DNA from: Verrucomicrobiota bacterium
GTDB lineage: Bacteria > Verrucomicrobiota > Verrucomicrobiia > Limisphaerales > SIBE01
Direction of reading: 5' to 3'
Assembly: GCA_021733945.1 (NCBI GenBank)
Contig: JAIPJX010000040.1
Span: forward strand, 1 to 34,621
DNA length: 34,621 nt
Every line of letters starts with the position of its first letter. Position 1 is the stretch's first letter. Under the pieces are notes generated by a model that worked only from the letters and a program-made list of their open reading frames with translations, did no database searches and was not told where the DNA came from. A program made the position numbers and the translations under genes. Shown in pieces: positions 30,795 to 34,621 of this stretch.

Positions 30795-31514
30795 ATGAAA
30801 AAAACACTGACAGCGCTTGTTTTATCGACCTTGGCGTCATCTGGTTGGGCGGTGAGTTTCGACGCGAACGTGACCCCGGGTGTGTAGTTCGGTTCCGGCA
30901 ACGCCAATGGCGGCTGGACGGTGGACACGGCCAACGGCATCGAACTGGGCCTGCGTACCCATCGGCGCTACCCATCACCTGCCAACATCTTCAACAGCGG
31001 CGGGGATGGAACCTATGCATGGGCGGATACAACCGGCTACAACGGAGCCGAGAATCGGTCTTCGTGGAACTACGACTTTTCCATCAATGTGGCCGGAACC
31101 CCGGACACCATCGGTGATTTTGTCTTTAAACTGTATATTGATTCGGATCCCGGCGCGGGCCAAACGTGGACGGTGTTCGATCCCAAATTGATACCTGACA
31201 ATGCGAATCCTTCCGCCCCTTACGGTCCGAGTGATTTGGGCTCCCAGTATGCTCAGAACTCGGAGAATGTCCGGTGGCCTCTTGTTGGAATTCCGGGCTA
31301 CGACAACACAATGGCCGGTTCCTACGACTTTGCGCTGCAGGCATACAACAGTTCCGGCGATCTACAGGCTCAGACCCACATGCGCGTCAACGTCAATGGC
31401 GGCACCGCCTCCGGCGCGTTCGACGGCAACGTTCCGGATGCCGGATCGAGTGTCGCCCTTCTCGGAATCGCCCTCGCGGGTCTCGGGACGTTTTCCAGGC
31501 GCCTTCGCAGATAG
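30795..31514 (+). pseudogene. PEP-CTERM (VPDxGS-type) secreted protein with in-frame TAG
   Basis: From the ATG at 30795 the signal peptide MKKTLTALVLSTLASSGWAV and SFDANVTPGV read for 30 codons to a TAG (30885-30887). Without change of frame FGSGNANGGWTVDTANGIEL, a beta-rich domain (NSGGDGTYAWADTTGYNG, DFVFKLYIDSDPGAGQTW) and a C-terminal sorting signal follow. The sorting signal is VPDAGSS, a membrane helix (ALLGIALAGLGTF) and basic SRRLRR. This is the VPDxGS form of PEP-CTERM, processed by exosortase and common in Verrucomicrobiota. The nonsense codon lies where relatives have V-I-F-G-S-G-N. Unless suppressed or a sequencing error, the mature protein cannot be exported. The complete frame is 239 codons including the TAG. 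A terminator follows. Confidence 0.85.
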
Positions 31515-31543
31515 TCCGCCCGCATTCCCAATCATCAGATTCG

Positions 31544-31575
31544 AAAAGAGCCGGCTGTGCAGGCGGCTCTTTTTG
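31544..31575 (+). terminator. Rho-independent terminator after the PEP-CTERM gene
   Basis: AAAGAGCCG and CGGCTCTTT form a 9-bp stem around GCTGTGCAGG, followed by TTTTG. The hairpin lies 30 bases after the stop codon. Confidence 0.85.
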
Positions 31576-31825
31576 TCATTGTTTGCCGACGGTGCCCCAT
31601 GCGAATCCGAGAGGTGGATGGATTGGGTGATTCGCAATCGGCGACTGGTTCAAACCGCCCTGGAACTCGTGTCGCAGGGCGTTTCGGCGGCTTTAGAGCC
31701 TGTCTGAAGACTCTAATCATAGCTGGCGCCGAGGTGACGAGGCTCCGAATGCCCGGGAAATCGCCCGGTTTGGCAGTTGAAGAAGTGGACCTTCTTACGT
31801 CGGCTCCTACTTTTCAGACACCCTA
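31576..31825. other. Intergenic stretch without gene
   Basis: No ORF with protein-like content is seen. GCCTGTCTGAAGACTCT (about 31700-31717) and TTTTCAGACACCCT (about 31811-31824) are inverted, partly complementary sequences bracketing 90 bases and could be ends of a small decayed element. Confidence 0.35.
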
Positions 31826-33073
31826 TTAAGGCTTTCCCGAAATGGTTTTCGATTTCCGGATGAGGAAACCCAAACTCATTACGGACAGGGTTATCGCGAG
31901 ACTTAAGAGAATGCTTTTTCGACCGCCACGCTGTTTCGATTCGCCGCCGGGAATCAACATCGTTTTGACCGGTTTACCTCCCATCGTTATTACGGGAGGG
32001 TCAGGACGATTGTCGATCAATACCCAGTCTTCCGGAACCTTGAGGCCGAAGATTTCTTCGTCCGGGAAGTCTGGTGCCAGGTCGACTTCCTCAAAAATGT
32101 GTTCGTCGGTATGTTTGGTTCCGTTGTCCGAATATTCCTCCAAAATCCACCGGCGAGGAAAACCCGCAGCGTCAAAACGGCTTCTCTCCTCCATCTTCGT
32201 CAGTTTGCCGCTGTGCGGATCCCGGATTATGATTCGATGAGCTCGTGCATAGTCGCTACGATCACAAACCATTACCAGGAACGGTTGATCCTCGCGATTT
32301 CGGACAAAGAGCTCGAATCGATCGACAGGGACATCACCCAGGTTTGTTGATGTTACGGACAAGAGATAAGTCTCATGCGTTCCGTCAGACAGGGCTTTGA
32401 TTTTCCTGGGGTCCACTTCGTAACGTCCCATTGAGAGCAGGATGAAATCGTTGTTCATGACCGCACCCCGGACGATGAGGCTGCATTCATATCCCAGACC
32501 TCCAGCCAACCAGAGGTCCTCCTGCGCAAACATGCTGGATTCCTTGTCATCGAGCGTTGCAACCTTGTTTTGGTAATTGAGTTCGAAATGCCCGTAATCA
32601 CCTGCAGTCGTATCTCCCGTTATTACAAATCTCCTTTCGAAAGGAGTCTCCGGCTCTGGTTTTATGCCGGTAAATCTGATCACTTGATCGAGACGATACT
32701 GGTGTTTCGAGTGAAAGAATTGTCGGCGCAGCAAGAGAGGGTTTCGTTGTTCGTCCATGAGTCGAGCGACCTCCCCATCAACCGCTTGTCGTCTCTCTTC
32801 CTCGGTTTGGGGTGGTCTTGCGATGGCCGTTTTCCGGTAAATCCATTCCACCGAATCACGAATGCTTTGTTCACTCCGAACTCGTCGGCTCAGTTCACTT
32901 GATACGACCAACCTGATTTTTGGTGGAGGGTCCTTCAAAGCAGCATCCACAAGTCTTCGAACCTGCCCTTCCGATGGCAAACCGCCGCGAAGCGCTGTAC
33001 GAGAGTTTTGGAACAGTCCGCTGAACAGGCTGAACACTAAAAATGTCCTGAAAAGGCGTCTTGTTGTTTCCAT
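31826..33073 (-). CDS. Secreted protein of unknown function with C-terminal membrane helix
   Basis: The start is the ATG at 33073, giving 415 residues; a frame extending to 33262 adds an unlikely leader. A signal peptide is visible (METTRRLFRTFLVFSLFSGLF). The middle is charged and beta-rich (YRLDQVIRFTGIKPEPETPFERRFVITGDTT, AQEDLWLAGGLGYECSLIV, HRIIIRDPHSGKLTKMEERSRF). The C-terminus has a membrane helix with a basic tail (SILLSLAITLSVMSLGFLIRKSK), after an extended linker (PGGESKQRGGRK). No catalytic motif is recognised. It lies 146 bases downstream of a Cys-rich secreted protein on the same strand and may share its transcript. Confidence 0.75.
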   Translation of the reverse strand: METTRRLFRTFLVFSLFSGLFQNSRTALRGGLPSEGQVRRLVDAALKDPPPKIRLVVSSELSRRVRSEQSIRDSVEWIYRKTAIARPPQTEEERRQAVDGEVARLMDEQRNPLLLRRQFFHSKHQYRLDQVIRFTGIKPEPETPFERRFVITGDTTAGDYGHFELNYQNKVATLDDKESSMFAQEDLWLAGGLGYECSLIVRGAVMNNDFILLSMGRYEVDPRKIKALSDGTHETYLLSVTSTNLGDVPVDRFELFVRNREDQPFLVMVCDRSDYARAHRIIIRDPHSGKLTKMEERSRFDAAGFPRRWILEEYSDNGTKHTDEHIFEEVDLAPDFPDEEIFGLKVPEDWVLIDNRPDPPVITMGGKPVKTMLIPGGESKQRGGRKSILLSLAITLSVMSLGFLIRKSKTISGKP

Positions 33074-33219
33074 GATAAAGATTCTGGATGGGGTCCCCAT
33101 GTCGGGTTCCGGTGTTACAATTATTTCGGCGGAAAAATGGCTTTTTTGGGGTGCCGATTTCACTGCCAACACGAACTTTTTGCTGAAGTCTATAAATGCG
33201 CTTTTGGCGGAAAATGAAT

Positions 33220-33768
33220 TCAGGCTCCGGCGGGCGGACATGTCACTGAACCAGAACCCCACTTGCTAAAATGCAAACCAAAGACATTCCCAGCGAAAAT
33301 ATTCGAGCGATAGCACTTAATAGTGTCACACGGCATACATGAAACAGGTGCCCCAGCCAGAAGCCCCCCGCATGTCCAACCTCCTGATGTGATGCATGCG
33401 ACAATAGCCGCCGACCAAAAGATTGCACAGAAGGGCATCCGTGCGTTGTTCCTTCCCTTGCATTGGAATAACTCACCAATGACACCATACACACTTTCGC
33501 ATCTGGTCCTTCCTGAGTTCGGGGTTGCAGGGACGCACCGCCAATATGCAATCGTGCCTTGGCTGCTTCCGGGACACCAAGAATCTGCTGACTCCCAGAG
33601 TCTGAAATGCTCCGAACATGAACAGGAATCTGGGGCTGTATAGGATATAAAAACTGCTTCGTAACAGGTCTCCTGCTGTTGTGGGATCACGCTGACAGAA
33701 GTGCTGCTTACCAGGGCAAGCAATGCGAACAAGGATATGGACTGCTTGATTTGATTATCGAGTTTCAT
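33220..33768 (-). CDS. Cys-rich secreted protein of unknown function
   Basis: The ATG at 33768 has a good ribosome-binding site (AAAGGATTCC) and opens a signal peptide (MKLDNQIKQSISLFALLALV). An in-frame ATG 51 bases upstream gives a version starting METTRR, as the downstream gene does. The 182-residue product has 14 Cys in the mature part, with C-S-C near the start of the domain, C-M-P-C near the end and a hydrophobic PFCAIFWSAAIVACITSGGW segment. These suggest a disulfide-stabilised or lipid-facing exported domain. I do not recognise the family. Confidence 0.68.
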   Translation of the reverse strand: MKLDNQIKQSISLFALLALVSSTSVSVIPQQQETCYEAVFISYTAPDSCSCSEHFRLWESADSWCPGSSQGTIAYWRCVPATPNSGRTRCESVYGVIGELFQCKGRNNARMPFCAIFWSAAIVACITSGGWTCGGLLAGAPVSCMPCDTIKCYRSNIFAGNVFGLHFSKWGSGSVTCPPAGA

Positions 33769-34134
33769 CTGGAATCCTTTCAACTGGTCGTGTTTGATTT
33801 GTCTCCTCGTAGTTTCCATCGTGCTCGAACCGTCAGGGATGAATTGTGCTCCTTTGGGAAAACCCCTGATGACATCCGATGCATCCTTAGGATGATCCAA
33901 GATCACCCGATCCCTTTCGACGTTCAAGGACACATCATTGTCTGTGGGCGACATTTATTGTCTCTCGGCGACATTTTCATGCCGGAACCTGGAAAGATGC
34001 CGATTCCTCATTCTTCAAGGCAGGTTTCCGGTGGCCCGGGAACGTGAAGTTAATATCTCAGGGCGCTATTGCGATGGAATCGCATGATTGTCTTGTCGGA
34101 GCGATGTGTCTGGAAGACAACTCGGACCGGTCGG
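33769..34134. other. Gene-less upstream region of the secreted-protein pair
   Basis: I see no second gene. The 33769-33960 part may hold the promoter of the secreted-protein pair. CATTGTCTGTGGGCGACATT and TATTGTCTCTCGGCGACATT are two direct copies of a 20-bp sequence starting at about 33937 and 33957, a possible operator. Confidence 0.4.
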
Positions 34135-34236
34135 AAAGCGGCAGGGGACTGCCGTACTCCATGACGCTTCGCGAATTTCGAGGTGCGCTGGAATGATGCG
34201 CCAGCTCGTGGAGTGCGCCAGTCCTCTGGCGCTTTT
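34135..34236 (+). repeat. REPIN-like element, copy A
   Basis: The left REP has stem GCGGCAG-GGGA-CTGCCG and the right REP GCGCCAG-TCCT-CTGGCGC preceded by GGAG; together they are inverted around a spacer. GGAG before an imperfect palindrome is the hallmark of RAYT-mobilised REPs. Confidence 0.85.
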
Positions 34237-34298
34237 CCCCTCGGAAACGTTGCATTGCCTCCTTTGATCGGGACGTTTCGAATTGCGCGCATGGGAAA

Positions 34299-34378
34299 AA
34301 AGCGGCAGGGGACTGCCGCACTCCATGACGCTTCGCGAATTTCGAGGTGCGCTGGAATGATGCGCCAGCTCGTGGAGT
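34299..34378 (+). repeat. REPIN-like element, copy B, right end lost
   Basis: About 77 bases (34303-34378) are identical to copy A at all but one position. The left REP stem (GCGGCAG-GGGA-CTGCCGC) is perfect. The right REP is missing after GGAGT, 15 bases before the stop of the hydrolase gene. Confidence 0.85.
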
Positions 34379-34392
34379 CGGCGATTGCCGGG

Positions 34393-34621
34393 TCAGGGTG
34401 CAAGATGCCGGTCGAACCAGTCGGCGAACTTCCGAATGTCCCAGATCATGGTCAGCCACCCGTGGGAACCTCCCGGGTGCACCACGAGTTCCACAGTCCG
34501 TCCGGAGCGGAACGCCTCGGCCTGGAACCGCTGCGACTGATCGAGCGGGGTCAGTGTGTCGGCGTCTCCGTGATAGATCAGAACCGGGGGCATGTTCGAT
34601 GTGATGTGGAAGATCGGGGAC
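34393..34621 (-). CDS. Alpha/beta hydrolase, C-terminal part (gene continues past window)
   Basis: The frame is open to the window end. The C-terminus shows HGDADTLTPL with the catalytic Asp region of the alpha/beta-hydrolase triad and HPGGSHGWLTM with the catalytic His, ending DWFDRHLAP. This is the pattern of dienelactone-hydrolase or prolyl-oligopeptidase-type esterases, often secreted in this group. The nucleophile Ser lies outside the window, so activity cannot be checked. Confidence 0.8.
   Translation of the reverse strand, partial: SPIFHITSNMPPVLIYHGDADTLTPLDQSQRFQAEAFRSGRTVELVVHPGGSHGWLTMIWDIRKFADWFDRHLAP

Overview
The window looks like chromosomal DNA of a soil or freshwater Verrucomicrobiota bacterium, probably of the Limisphaerales/Pedosphaera type. 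The clues are a PVC-type cytochrome-c/HEAT protein, a VPDxGS-type PEP-CTERM (exosortase) protein, REP-paired repeats of the kind common in that group, moderately high G+C, and large secreted proteins. This assignment is an inference from gene content, not from a marker gene.

Bases 1-4596 are an integron-type gene-cassette array. Eight attC-like sites (18-143, 1246-1372, 1882-2008, 2361-2486, 2905-2996, 3522-3614, 3856-3982, 4522-4596) delimit seven complete cassettes. Each carries one + strand gene whose start codon lies 2-46 bases after an attC. The products are mostly unknown: a membrane-anchored coiled-coil protein, a secreted lipocalin-like protein, two small membrane proteins, a DUF4279-like protein, a secreted glyoxalase-fold protein and a conserved cytosolic protein. 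No integron integrase lies in the window; given the cassette polarity it would be expected to the left.

Bases 4831-15362 are an integrative-element backbone. A minus-strand operon whose genes overlap by ATGA or GTGA encodes small unknown proteins, a RadC-type JAB protein, an ArdC-N protein and a serine recombinase interrupted by an in-frame TAG. Upstream of it lie a terminator, a gene of unknown function, a repeat-rich non-coding zone with about 80-bp periodicity, a 562-residue Ala/Arg-rich protein, and a 430-bp A+T-rich zone with twelve GTTACGC/GCGTAAC motifs that resembles an iteron origin. A second coupled operon (RHH protein, membrane protein, Pro-rich protein) diverges from a small HTH-like gene, whose 3' end overlaps a tyrosine integrase. 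Beside the integrase an inverted-repeat attachment region ends inside a CehA/McbA-type metallohydrolase gene, which is cut off at its 3' end. The missing part of that gene is not on the left side of the window, so the island, possibly including the cassette array, probably continues beyond base 1.

From 15363 on is host backbone. It holds hisD-hisC (histidine biosynthesis) followed by a SirB1/transglutaminase-like gene, and convergent to these a Ser/Thr kinase fused to a TolB-like propeller. Next come a 1658-residue ceramidase/PVC-cytochrome fusion, a YbaK-type tRNA-editing protein, tRNA-Gln(TTG) and tRNA-Pro(CGG), a PEP-CTERM gene with an in-frame TAG, and two secreted proteins of unknown function. 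REPIN-like repeats flank this last part, and the window ends in the C-terminus of an alpha/beta hydrolase.
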